Source: Pocillopora verrucosa
Lineage: Eukaryota > Cnidaria > Anthozoa > Scleractinia > Pocilloporidae
Length of the DNA stretch: 64,000 nt
Assembly: GCF_036669915.1 (NCBI RefSeq)
Contig: NC_089321.1
Coordinates: forward strand, 15,367,792 to 15,431,791
Direction: 5' to 3'
Part shown: piece by piece, positions 9,571 through 21,300 of the stretch
Layout of the letters: each line of letters opens with the position of its first letter
Numbering within the stretch: the stretch's first letter is position 1
Program-made: the position numbers and the translations under genes
The notes under the pieces: generated by a model
Databases searched by the model: none
Seen by the model: the letters and a program-made list of their open reading frames with translations, nothing else
Told to the model about the DNA's origin: nothing

Positions 9571-10887
9571 TGAGAAGCCTTCTTTGTGTTTGTTAATTGA
9601 TTAATAAAGTAGCACATCTTTATTTGAAATAATAGATCTGCAAAACGATCAGAAAAAAGAAATGAGTTGCACGTCCTGACGAGAAAGTTTATCATTTGTT
9701 TTTCAGTTGATACTTGATTTGCCGCACGAAGTATATATTTCTCTATCCACCTGCTCATTTCCCGATGGTCAAATGACTAATATCGATAGCCTGGCCACAA
9801 AACAGGCAATGTATTCAGTTTCTCTTGGATTCATCAAATACAACGACTTGATTCGTGTGTTGCATGAAAAAAATACTGGAATTATTGCCAAAAACTGGTA
9901 ATAGTTTCGTATAAAAACATCCTTACTTGATGCCCTTGTGGTGCATCAAGTAACAATGAATAGTATGATGGTCTCTAGCAAATATATACTTATGTCACAT
10001 AAAAAATCATGTTAGTTTAACTGACTAATTGAAGGAAGCTGTTTAAAATCATTTTCTCGCTTTCTTCCATACAACGTTTCTTCTTTCTTATTCATTTCTA
10101 AAATAAGGGTTCTTCATGGTGACTTATCTCATGAGGAGTCTGTAAGTTCTAGGTAAAACACCTAGCAGAGTCCCTGACAATAGTGTGGTTCCCTTGTTAA
10201 GGATTTCGTAAGAATGAGTATTTTTCGTTTTTGCTTTGTTTTGTTTTTTTCTCCTTTAAGGTAAATTTTAAAAAAATGAAACAAAGATGACAGGATAACA
10301 TAAAACTCTTGACCTCGAAAGCATCACCATAATCTTATTACTAAGGAAGAATGAGTTGTATGGCGGAAAATCAAATACGCTACAAACGATTTTGAGCTAA
10401 GCATTTTATTTTATTCAAATCAAAGAGTGTCATTTAAATGTAAATTAAACGTTTTTGACTTAGTTCCTTCAAACTTTACTCGTTGTTCATATAAACGCAA
10501 AGAAACTCAGCAATAGAAAAAAAGGTCTTTGTTTCCTCCAGATTACAAGATCCTTTTCAAGCCTGCAAGATAAAGATCCCATGCTTCAGGCAAAAGTTTC
10601 AAAAAGTTAGATTTTGTGTAACTGTCAATTGTTTAAAGTTCGAGCATAAAAAAATAATTAGATTTTTCTTTAGATTCCCAGTTCGGTGGTTGCAACAATA
10701 CACGAGTTACCCAAGCGAACGCCTATAAAAGACAGTTTTGGACGATTATTATAACTTAGTTAGAAACTTAGCGAAGCCTTTATCTCACCCAAATTCTGTC
10801 TTCGACTATTTTCATCGAAAACTTACACTTCGTTCTCTTACCGTTTTAAGCCACCTTACCTCTATCCTTGTGACTAGTTTCGATGAA

Positions 10888-11337
10888 TTAACCAAATCTC
10901 CGTCTTCGGCGACGACGGCGACGGCGAAAGGCTCGCCTCAGTAGGCGCAAACCTATGAAAGGTAGAATCGGATCGGCTGATTTCTGCATTGGACCGGATA
11001 AGGGTTTATCATGTTTTTCTTCAACACTGTAGCCATTTATCTTTTCCTTCTCCTCTTTTGGCTCCTCATCGTCTCCGTCCTCTTCCTCACCATTCCAGTA
11101 CAACTCACTTTGGTCAAATAGATTAGCAAATATCAGTCGACTCCGTATTCCAAATTTGTTAAGTTCATAAAAAAAAAAAATCTCGTATTATTAAAGGCAA
11201 AACAGAATACCAAAAAAAAATTGATTTTACCTCTCTAAATCGCCTCTAGCGTCATTGTTTTCATCATCATCAAACGAAAGTGTCAAGCCTATAGCGAGCA
11301 CCAATCCAAAAAGGGCTATCAACAGCAGCTTGTTCAT
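10888..11337 (-). CDS. Arminin-like cationic secreted peptide precursor, copy 3
   Basis: Exon 1 is 11231-11337 and exon 2 is 10888-11107 (107 and 220 nt, GT-AG intron), encoding 108 residues. It differs from copy 1 at a few positions, for example an L-T-L-S-F leader end, N-D-A for N-E-A, S-E-L-Y-W for S-E-F-Y-W, and P-K-E-E-K-E-K in the acidic segment. The ten-arginine run and Phe-Gly-stop end are unchanged. TATA box 11382-11388 and reverse-strand AATAAA signals at 10405-10415 frame the transcript. The changes fall mainly in the leader and pro-part while the cationic end is constant. Probably secreted and processed; antimicrobial activity is an inference from the layout. Confidence 0.85.
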
Positions 11338-11866
11338 CTCGAAGTCTTCTGCGATGATCAGTTGTGGATCCAAATGACTTAATTTATACCCTTTTGAATG
11401 GGGCGTTGACACCCCTTTTTTGGTCCTAAAACATGAACAAATTCTAAATATCAGCTGCAAATAGTTGTAATAATGTCATGAGCTGAAAGTATTCGCAAGT
11501 ACCTCTTGTACGCTTGTAAGTGTCCCGATCAAAACATGATGCCAATGCAGTCTCCCAAGGCCAGTTATTTATAACTACTAAAAATGTACAACGTTCAATA
11601 TTTTTCACAGTCTTTCTTCTCATGTCTTTCATAAAGCGCATTTTGTTTTGGTTGATTTGTGTTCTATATATCACATTTTGTCCCCCATATTGTAAGTGAA
11701 TGTTCTTTACCCTACAAAGAAATCTCCTAGACTCAGCTTAAAGTCGAACTAAGTTAAGGTGAAATCAGATTATTAGAGAGTTTCGCGAAAATACTGTATG
11801 AAGTGGAGATGTATTGATTCTGTGGAGTTGCAAAGAAAATGGTAGGAATAGCTGTGTTTGACGTCA

Positions 11867-13838
11867 TACATCGTTTCCTAACGAGCCTAACTTCTCCGGT
11901 TTATTAGTTTTATGACATTATTTTTTAACTTTGTTTTTCTGATACAAATATTGGAATATCAGTTTTCGTTACTTGACAGTGTTTATCTCATCTGAAAACT
12001 AAGAGACTCCAAACAATATCAATTTTTTTTTTCTGAATACTCCTAAAAAATTCTTCACAATTATTTGAGAAATTACTTTAATTAGTACACTTAAAGGTAA
12101 ATAGGATATTTCAAGACTACACTGCTAACAATACACCATTAAAAGACGTTCACTCTTAAGCTGTACGGTGCATTTCCCATAATTGACGCCATTCTTAAAA
12201 GAGGAAAATCTAATGATATTTTTGTCACTCGTATATTTTTATTAAACAAAAAAATTGTATTGACCTTTAGCCTGATACCCTTAACGTTTTTCTTACTATT
12301 ATATTTGACGAAGGAAAGCTTTTGACCATTCGTCGATGGATTTAATGTGCGTCTGTTGATTCCCTATTATTTTCATAATATATTTCTTAATTTATCGTTC
12401 ATATTTTTATTTTATGTTCGGATATATCTTTGCTTTTTTTTTCAGATTTTCAAAAGATAATTAATCTTAAAAAATAGTAAAACAAAATTAGACCAAAAAC
12501 CACAAATAATAAAAATCCGGCAGGAGTATTTCAATGGTGAGTTACACAAAATAAGCCTAGAAATAGAATACTTGACGGCTTGAATAGTATTTCTGAGATG
12601 GGAATGATGGAGGCTGCTGAAAATCATAAATGGACAACAAATCACCAATAAATAGATTAGTAATAACATTTTCCCGCTTTCTTCCGATACAACTTAGAGG
12701 ACAATGAGTTAGAATAAGGAAAAACAAAATTTGGAAGTCAGAGTCAAAGTGAGAATTGTCGATCGACCGACATTCAATTTTACAATCGTAAAAAATTATA
12801 TCAAAAAAAAAAGGACGAACAAAAAAAAAAAACATCAGCCATCATTGAATTTCCACTGTGCTTTTAAACCCTCACCACCCACTAAGGTTACGTACTGAAT
12901 TAAACTTTAGAGAAAGCATGGAATTTCTTTATAGCTTTTTGACATATAACGACGCAATACATGTGTTGTGTTAAATTGTGTCGTTATACAATGCAGTCTC
13001 CTACAGCCAAGTATGTTAAGAGTTGCTCTGTGTTAGATGCCATACATCGCTTCCTAATGAGCCTAACTTTTCCGGTTGATTATGTCTCATCATATCATTT
13101 TATGCGTTTGTTTTTCTGCTAGAAGTATTAGAATATCATTTTTCGTCGCTTGACAGTTTTCATCTCATGTAATGGCTTAGATACTCAATATCAAAAATTA
13201 CCTTTATTTTTAAACATTTCCATCATTTCTTCACGCATTTCCTGCGAAATTACCCCAACGTACCGAATAGATGCATGGCGTATTTCAAGACTACACTGGC
13301 TACACCATTTAGGACATTCACTCTCTCTGAGAAGATGCACGTTGCACTTCCCATAATCGCCGCCTTTCTTAAAAGAGGAAAATTTAATCATTTATTTGCT
13401 AGTCGTATGTGTTTCCTCTCAACAAAATTGTATTGACCTTCAGCTTGATACCCTTGACGTTTCCTATCGCCCTCTTGACAACGTCTAAACTTATCGGTTA
13501 TTGCATTGTAAGTTAAGTTTATAAAACATAAATACAACATGCTGCTAAGTAATCTTCTCCACCTTTTGGAATTGGGAGAGTCCTCAGCAAAAAAAATTCA
13601 TCCAGGTTTTGAATAAACAGTATAATACTTGTTCGCGCAAAGATCTTCGTTCCTCAGTTGTGCGACAGAATTGGCTACATAATATAAGTGGCAATCGAAT
13701 ATTAAAACGAGGGCAGGGAATTCCATGGAAACGGGGATATCCTTAAAGGTGAGAAAAGAATAAAAAGCAACACGGAAAAGGAAATGAATGAATAATCATT
13801 GACGAGTATTTCTCATAGCATTTGATATCTACATCTTC
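11867..13838. repeat. Spacer unit B2
   Basis: This unit is a direct repeat of B1 with the same Y'-X'-Y'' blocks. Its right end differs: about 170 bp present at 8350-8540 is missing at 13838, with TTCGTG at the join, so B2 runs straight into A4. No gene is supported; open frames at 12442-12835 (minus) are AT-rich and lack support. Confidence 0.8.
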
Positions 13839-14685
13839 GTGAAACAAATATAGATTATCCATTTCCCTACTGTTGGGTTTAATGAAGTAACTTTCTTTGA
13901 CCATTCATTAATGGATAATTTACAAAGAGTTCGTTGACTAGATGTTATAAATTTGATACGGATGCGGGTAGAAGATTTATGAGAGATCTCCTACTCCTAT
14001 TGATTCCCTCTAATCATATCTTCCTAATATTTCTTAATCCATCTTTCATAATTATCCGTTGATATATCTGTTTGCTTATTTCGCTTTTTTTTTTCGAATA
14101 CCGAATAAAATAACTTATCCTCCAGAAAAGGAAAACAAAATAAGGCCAAAAACCACAAATAATTTATCAGGCTGGGGTATTTGAATTCTAAGTTACACAA
14201 AATAAACCTAACTATAGAATACTCCACGGTTTTTCACGATCGTGGCTGGCGAAAGCAAACTTGGAGCCAAAATTAAGGACCATTATAAAACTCACAGAGA
14301 TCTTTACATCTAGAAGACGAAGAAGACACATTCTAAAATGCAAATGTTTATAACATTGTATACAGATACAGTAGTGGCATTACCAATGGTTCTCTTACCA
14401 AACTCAGAAACTGGTCTCACCATCTTAATGACCTCTTTATTTGGGAAATTTCAACTTTTGAATTTGATTTAATGAGAAAGAATAAAATTATAAATGCATA
14501 CTGGTTGAAAAATATACTGTTTTCAAAAGTAATATCTCATTTGAAACCAGTGGTCAAGCAATAGAGTTTGTTTGTGCACGCATTTATAGCTTTAAAGGGT
14601 GGGGTTCTTTGCTCGTGTCGTTTATTGTTCTGAGATTGTTTAATGTGTCTATACCAATTCATTGCAATCCTTTACTTCGACTCTC

Positions 14686-14886
14686 TCAAAGGTTCTCTTT
14701 CCTCGTTATGTTTAGACGTCTTGAAGTTAAATCAATACTTATATCTACTCTATCGTTGCCTTTGTGTTTGAGAATTCCAAAAGTTTCCATTATTTGCATG
14801 CTAGTTTTTCCATCTTGGTCACCTTGAAGAGCAAGGCCTGTGGCCAAGACAAACCAGACCAAAGCCAAGAAGAATAGTACATTCGA
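14686..14886 (-). pseudogene. Start-less sister ORF, unit A4
   Basis: TCG is at the ATG position (14884-14886), followed by the same hydrophobic leader and GDQDGKTSMQIMETFGILKH, open to the stop at 14686. A reverse-strand AATAAA lies about 60 nt past the stop, as in A1. It is nearly identical to the A1 ORF. Confidence 0.5.
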
Positions 14887-16174
14887 TGATAAGCCTTCTT
14901 TGTGTTTGTTAATTGATTAATAAAGTAGCACATCTTTATTTGAAATAATAGATCTTGCAAAACGATCAGAAAAAAGAAATGAGTTGCACGGCCTGACGAG
15001 TATATATTTCTCTATCCACCTGCTCATTTCTCTATCCACCTGCTCATTTCCTGATGGTCAAATAACTAATATCGATGGCCTGGCCACAAAACAGTCAATG
15101 TATTCAGCTTCTCTTGGATTCGTCAAATAAAACGACTCGATTCGTATGTTGTACGAAATAAACACTTGAATTATTGCCAAAAACTGGTAATGGTTTCGTA
15201 TAAAAACATCCTTACTTGATGCCCTTATGGTGCATCAAGTAACAATGAATAGTATGATGGTCTCTAGCAAATATCGACTGTCACTTATAAAAAATCATGT
15301 TAGTTTAACTGACTAATTGAAGGAAGCTGTTTAAAATCATTTTCTCGCTTTCTTCCATACAACGTTTCTTCTTTCTTATTCATTTCTAAAATAAGACTTC
15401 TTCACGGTGACTTATCTCATGAGGAGTCTGTAAGTTTTAGGTAAAACACCGAACAGAGTCCCTGACGATAGTGTGGTTCCCCTTGTTAAGGATTTCGTAA
15501 GAATGAGTATTTTTCGTTTTTGCTTTGTTTTGTTTTTTCCTCCTTTAAGGTAAATTTAAAAAAATGAAACAAAAATGACAGGATAACATAAAACTCTTGA
15601 CCTCGCAAGCATCACCATAATCTTATTGGTAAGGAAGAATGGGTTGCATGGCGAAAATCAAATACGCTACAAACGATTTTGAGCTAAGCATTTTATTTTA
15701 TTCAAATCAAAGAGTGTCATTTAAATGTAAATTAAACGTTTTTAACTTAGTTCCTTCAAACTTTACTCGTTGTTCATATAAACGCAAAGAAACTCAGCAA
15801 TAGAAAAAAGGTCTTTGTCTCCTCCAGAATACAAGATCCTTTTCAAGCCTGCAAGATAAAGATCCCATGCTTCAGGCAAAAGTTTCGAAAAGTTAGATTT
15901 AGTGTAACTGTCAATTGTTTAAAGTTCGAGCATAAAAAATGATTTGATTTTTCTTTAAATTCCCAGTTCGGTGGTTGCAGCAATACAACAATAGTTACCC
16001 AAGCGAACGCCCATAAAAGAAGTTTTGGACGATTATTATAACTTAGTTAGAAACTTAGCGAAGCCTTTATCTCACCCAAATCCTGTCTTAGACTATTTTT
16101 GTCGAAAACTTACACTTCGTTCTCTTACCGTTTTAAGCCACCTTATCTCTGTCCTTGTGACTAGTTTCGATGAA

Positions 16175-16629
16175 TTAACCAAATCTCCTTCTTCGGCGGC
16201 GACGGCGACGGCGAAAGGCTCGCCTCAGTAGGCGCAAACCTATGAAAGGTAGAATCGGATCGGCTGATTTCTGCATTGGACCGGATAAGGGTTTATCATG
16301 TTTTTCTTCAACACTGTAGCCATTTATCTTCTCCCTCTCCTCTTCTGGCTCCTCATCGTCTCCGTCCTCTTCCTCACCATTCCAATAGAACTCACTTTGG
16401 TCAAATAGATTAGCAAATATCAGTTTTGTCGAATCCGTATTCCAAATTTATAAAGTTCATTTAAAAAAAAACTCGTATCATCAAAGGCAAAACAGAATAC
16501 CAAGAAAAAAGTTTCATTTTACCTCTCTAAATCGCCTCTGGCCTCATTGTTTTCATCATCATCAAACGAAAGCGCTAAGCCTATAGCGAGCACCAATCCA
16601 AAAAGGGCTATCAACAGCAGCTTGTTCAT
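16175..16629 (-). CDS. Arminin-like cationic secreted peptide precursor, copy 4
   Basis: Exon 1 is 16523-16629 and exon 2 is 16175-16394 (107 and 220 nt), encoding 108 residues that are nearly identical to copy 1, including the leader ending G-L-A-L-S-F and the acidic E-E-P-E-E-E-R segment. Ten arginines precede Phe-Gly-stop. TATA box 16674-16680, CRE-like palindrome 17152-17159 and reverse-strand AATAAA signals at 15692-15702 are in place. Its closeness to inverted copy 1 rather than to neighbouring copy 3 suggests that A1 arose from an A4-like unit, or that the two have been homogenised. Confidence 0.85.
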
Positions 16630-17159
16630 CTCGAAGTCTTCTGCGATGATCAATTGTGGATCCAAATGACTTAATTTATACCCTTTTGAATGGGGCGTTG
16701 ACACCCCTTTTTTGGTCCTAGAACATGAAAAAATTCTAAATATCAGCTGCAAATAGTTGTAATTATATCATGAGTTGAGAGTATTCGCAAGTACCTCTTG
16801 TACGCTTGTAAGCGTCCCGATCAAAACATGATCCCAATGCAGTCTCCCAAGGCCAGGTATTTATAACTACTAAAAATGTACAACGTTCAATATTTTTCAC
16901 AGTCTTTCTAATCATGTCTTTCATAACGCGCATTTTGTTTTGCTTAATTTCTGTTCTATGTATCACTTTTTGCCCCCAATATCGTAAGTGAATGTTCTTT
17001 ACCCTACAAAGAAATCTCCTGGCTTCAGCTTAATGTCGAACTAAATTAGGGTGAAATCTGATCATAAAAGATTTTCGCGAAAAATACTGTATGAAGTGGA
17101 GATGTATTGATTCTGTGGAGTTGGAAAGAAAATGGTGGGAATAGCTGTGTTTGACGTCA

Positions 17160-18157
17160 TAAATCGCTTCCTAACGAGCCTAACTTCTCCGGTTTATTAG
17201 TTTGTTGATTCCCTCTAATCATATCTTCATAATATATATCTTAATTTATCGTTCATACTTTTATTTTATGTTGGTACATATCTTTGCTTTTTTTTTTTTT
17301 GATTTTCAAAAATAGTTAATCTTAAAAAATAGTAAAACAAAATTAGACCAAAAACCACAAATAATAAAAATCCGGCAGGAGTATTTCAATGGTGAGTTAT
17401 ACAAAATAAGCCTAGAAATAGAATACTTGACGGCTTGACTATTACTTCTGACATGGGAATGATGGAAGCTGCTGAAAATATTAAATGGACAACAAATCAC
17501 CAATAAATAGATTAGTAATAACATTTTCCCACTTTCTTCCGATACATCTTAGAAGACGATGAGTTATAATAAAGAAAAACAAATTTTGGAAGTCAGAGTC
17601 AAAGAGAGAATTGTCGATTGACCGATGTTCAATTTCATAATCGTAAAAAATTATATTAAAAAAAAAAAAAAGGATAAACAAAAAAAACATCAGCCAACAT
17701 CGAATTTCCGCTGTTCTTTTAAACCCTCACCACCCACTAAGGTTACGTACTGAATTAAACTTTGGAGAAAGCATGGAATTTCCTTTTTGGCTTTTTGACA
17801 TATAACGACGCAGTACACGTGTTGTGTTAAATTGTGTGGTTATACAATGCAATCTCCCACAGCCAAGTATGGTAAGAGTTGCTCTGTGTTAGATGTCATA
17901 CATCGTTTCCTAATGAGCCCCGGTTGATAATTTCTCATCATATCATTTTATACATTTGTCTTTCTGCTAGAAATATCAGAATATCATTTTTCGTCGCTTG
18001 ACAGTTTTTATCTCATGTAATGGCTTAGAGACTCGAAACAATATCAAAAATTACCTTTATTTTTAAACAATTCCAACATTTCCTCACGCATTTCCTGCGA
18101 AATTACCTCAACGTACCGGCTAGATGCATGGCGTATTTCAAGACTACACTGGCTGCT
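17160..18157. repeat. Spacer unit B3, shortened
   Basis: This matches B1 and B2 but lacks about 440 bp of block Y' (join near 17205). It stops at about 18157 inside the sequence shared up to ACACTGGCT, where the young array ends. No gene is supported. Confidence 0.75.
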
Positions 18158-18352
18158 GGCTTCCTTGTTAAGATATTAAACCACAAATACCCGATAAGAA
18201 GAGTTGAAATTATGGCATTTTCCTATTGATTTAAATAAACATTTACATTTTGATTTATAAGCGGAAAGGGAAATTACTCAAGTCTTAACTAGAAGCTCAA
18301 GCACAAATAAAAATATTATTATTCTACTATACTATGTAAAACATAAGGCTTT

Positions 18353-18389
<37 letters not shown>

Positions 18390-19310
18390 CATTATTAAAT
18401 AAAAATAGTAGAGGAGATATCATCAAGATTTTGAAAGGTGTTCCTGATTATGAGTTATGGTGCTCTTAACTTGACAATTACCTCTGTATGAAATATAATA
18501 AACGTTGCATGTTATAAGTCATGTTTTCATCCCCTAAAACGTGTGAGTTTGTTACTCTTCACCGCTAGAATAGAATAATTTTTTTCATGTTAATTTCGCC
18601 ATTTTTCGATATTGCTGAGTGTACTTATTAAATTTTCTTTCCTACTGAAAACTTTCTAAATCAAACACTTTTTCCAAACTCCAAGACCACAAAATAATCA
18701 CATAATATTTTTATTGTTTTTCGACCCGAGCTGAAAGAATAAATAAGAATGCAGCGCTAAGCAGTGTACTCAGTGGGGTCTAAATATTAATTTTACTCGA
18801 AATTCACACGTGATTTCAAATCCAAGTAGTGTGTTCAACTGTAAGAGGCAAGTTCGGAGGATGGGGTCTAGAGCAGCCTGCGTTGAAACTTTACAACCCT
18901 AAGCTCAGTATCTTGCTCCGAGCTACGAGTTAAAACTTACTGGGAGGAGGACTCGGTTCAGTTTTTAAAAAGTCGAGATTATTCCGAAGCTTTATGCACA
19001 TTGGCAAACGTTTTCCTTAGTGGTAGCGAACGGAGGAAGCCGAGATCATTTATGGTTGCTTTAAAGGAATATAAAAATTCATAAATGAGCCGCAAGTTTG
19101 ATAACACGGGGCAGGTCAAACACTAAACATAAACTCAGGGCAATCAATAGCGTAGTTTCTTTTGAATATAAGATACACTGAAAATATTTGCATTTCAATC
19201 AACGTCGATGGGAATGATTGATTGAAAGTGTAATCTCATTACCAAAGAGGAGTAAGTTGCAAGATGGGTAAATACATTACAGAGAAGACAAGTCGTTATT
19301 TTGCTTTCCG
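18158..19310. other. Gene-free stretch right of the array
   Basis: I see no coding exon or recognisable element here. It is AT-rich and contains the AT microsatellite at 18356-18385. Confidence 0.5.
18356..18385. repeat. (AT)n microsatellite
   Basis: Fifteen AT repeats in a row. Confidence 0.95.
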
Positions 19311-20431
19311 TTTATTGAAATTAACCACCATCATTTAAAAACATATCATTAAAATTGTTGAATCAGCTTACTACAAATGTTACAGACTCAGCAATAAGAA
19401 AAAGAAGAGTTGTTTCGCTTTCTCCAGATTAAATGATCCTTATCAAGCCTGCAAGGTAACCATTACATACGTTAGACAAATTAAGGTCTAGTTACGTGTA
19501 GTTACTTAAGGTGTAACTACACATAAGAGTGGCTGTTGCCACTACGTCTTAAAAAGATAGATCTTTTAAAAAGAAATTATTCTGGATATTCTGGTGAGAT
19601 AAAGTCCAGTAAGTAAAGCAAGTTTAAAACATAAGAAAAAACGAAAGAAACGTATTTCAAACAGTTCTTCTGACAATTGTTTAGAGTTCGAGCAATAAAT
19701 AATGATTTTTTTTTTTCTCTAAATACCCAGTTCGGTGGTTGTAACCATACACAAATTACTATTGGTGAGGGAGTCGGCAAAGGATGGGAAGGGCCTCTGA
19801 TTTCTTTGATTTAAATTTATGATAAACTATGATACAAAAATGATTCAGTTATTTAGTAGTTTAGCAAAGTCTCTAGTTCACTCAAATCCTGGCTTATAAC
19901 ATCATCTATCTCATGAACTTTTTTCTCTTACCATTTAAAGCCTCCTTATCTCCTTGCGATTGGTCTCAATGCATTAGCCTTGTCTCCTTCGACGACGTCT
20001 TCGGCGGATGCCCAGTGGATTAAGCGAGAAATGACCGTGAAGATTGGATCAGCTGATTTCTGCAGTGGGCCGGACAAGGGTTTATCAGCTTCGCCTTCAA
20101 CGATGTACTTCTCTACTTTTGGCTCATCGTTGTCTTCGTCCTCGTCCTCACTATTCCAGTCGAAGTCACTTTGGTTCAAACGAAAAATATCTCAGTTTTT
20201 CTGAATCTGCATCTATTAAGTGCATCAAAAAACCTACCATAATTCATGGTGCAAAGGATAATAAAGATGATAGAGATTTAAAAATATATTTTGATATATT
20301 TACCTATCTAAATCGTCTCTGACTTCCTTTGTCGCGGTATACTTCGCCTGGTTTTCGTCCTCGTCAGACAAAAATCCCAAGCTTATGGCAAGCATCAAGC
20401 CAAGCAGAGCTTATAAGAGAATCTTGTTCAT
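19311..20431 (-). pseudogene. Ancient diverged copy of the arminin-like peptide gene
   Basis: Exon 1 (20304-20431) and exon 2 (19946-20168) keep the same intron phase, splice sites and start context as copies 1-4. Shared parts are the M-N-K start, an acidic D/E segment and the block DKPLSGPLQKSADPI. Two faults are visible: TAA at codon 7 in the signal peptide, and an apparent one-base loss just before the cationic end. After that loss the exon-2 frame reads acidic residues, while the neighbouring frame still shows an arginine run ending Gly-stop. The 3' intron signals and AATAAA (19311-19316) are also conserved. It shows that the family predates the recent amplification. Without the stop it might be read as a different, acidic paralogue. 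Confidence 0.65.
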
Positions 20432-20929
20432 CTCGAAGTCTACCTCGATGATCAATTTTTGATTCAAGCGGCACAACTTTTACGCTTTGGATGGGGCGTG
20501 GGCAGACCTTTTTTGGTCCAAAAACAACAAAAAAAATACTAATTACTGTCATGATAGATATTGACTCAAGATTATATACAAATACTTCTTTTACGTCCAT
20601 GAGCATCAAGATCAAAACATGATTTCAATACAGTATCCCGGCTAATTATATAACTACTGAAAATGTTAAACGAGCAATATTTGTCTTAATCTTCATTTCA
20701 TCTTAATATGGCCTTCACATCGCAAATCCTTTCTTTTTTTTCTGTCCATTTTTTCTTGTTTTGTTCCTGAGTTTGCAAAGAGAGCCTCAAGTCTCAGCTT
20801 TAGGTGTAAGTGTGAAAGGTAAAACTAATGCACTCCAATCATCGGGATAATATCAAGTGTACATAAAATATTAACTCAGTTCTTTTGAAAAGAAGACGCG
20901 CCGATGGCTAAATTTTGGTGTTTGATAAA

Positions 20930-21300
20930 ATACAGCGTTTCCAAATGAGCCTGACTATTCACGTTTTGTTTTTTGGTTCATTATATTTCATTCCATCATT
21001 TCCATTTTTTGACAGTAAAATCTATGTACTAATTTCGCTGTTTAACTGTTTTATCTCGTGTGGATTAAGTAAAATTGGAGACTTCCACCTCTCATCGTCA
21101 AGTGTATTTGAAGGCTACAATGACAGTTATACGCCATTATTGACGCAACCCTTAACGACTTGAATTTTTATCCTTTTTAGAAAGGAAACTTTGATCATTA
21201 TTTTCCTTGATATAGGCTTCGTCTGTTTTTCCTTTTACCAAAATTGTAACAACCTTCGGCCTAATACTCTTGAAACCTTATAATGCCCTTTTCGACTTTG
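20930..21300. repeat. Diverged block Y beside the ancient copy
   Basis: The order of matching cores (ATGAGCCT, TGACAGT, CCATTATTGACGC, GACCTT/AACCTTcGGCCT, ATACTCTTGA) parallels block Y of the B units. The ancient gene copy is therefore flanked by the same spacer as the young copies, and the whole unit, not only the gene, is old. Confidence 0.5.

Larger units (their letters stand above)
8461..11866 (-). repeat. Array unit A3
   Basis: This unit is collinear with A2 at an offset of about 5.37 kb (for example the gene 3' flank at 5376 and 10740). It carries the intact minus-strand peptide copy 3 and a full-length sister ORF. It is the most complete of the A units and shows what A2 and A4 have lost. 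Confidence 0.9.
13839..17159 (-). repeat. Array unit A4
   Basis: This unit is collinear with A3 at an offset of about 5.29 kb. It carries the intact peptide copy 4 and a full-length sister ORF. It shares with A1 the loss of about 50 bp between the sister ORF leader and the GGCTATCGAT block, and the codons TCG AAT GTA at the sister start. A1 and A4 are therefore probably each other's closest relatives. A short tandem duplication (CTCTATCCACCTGCTCATTT) sits at about 15010-15050. Confidence 0.85.
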
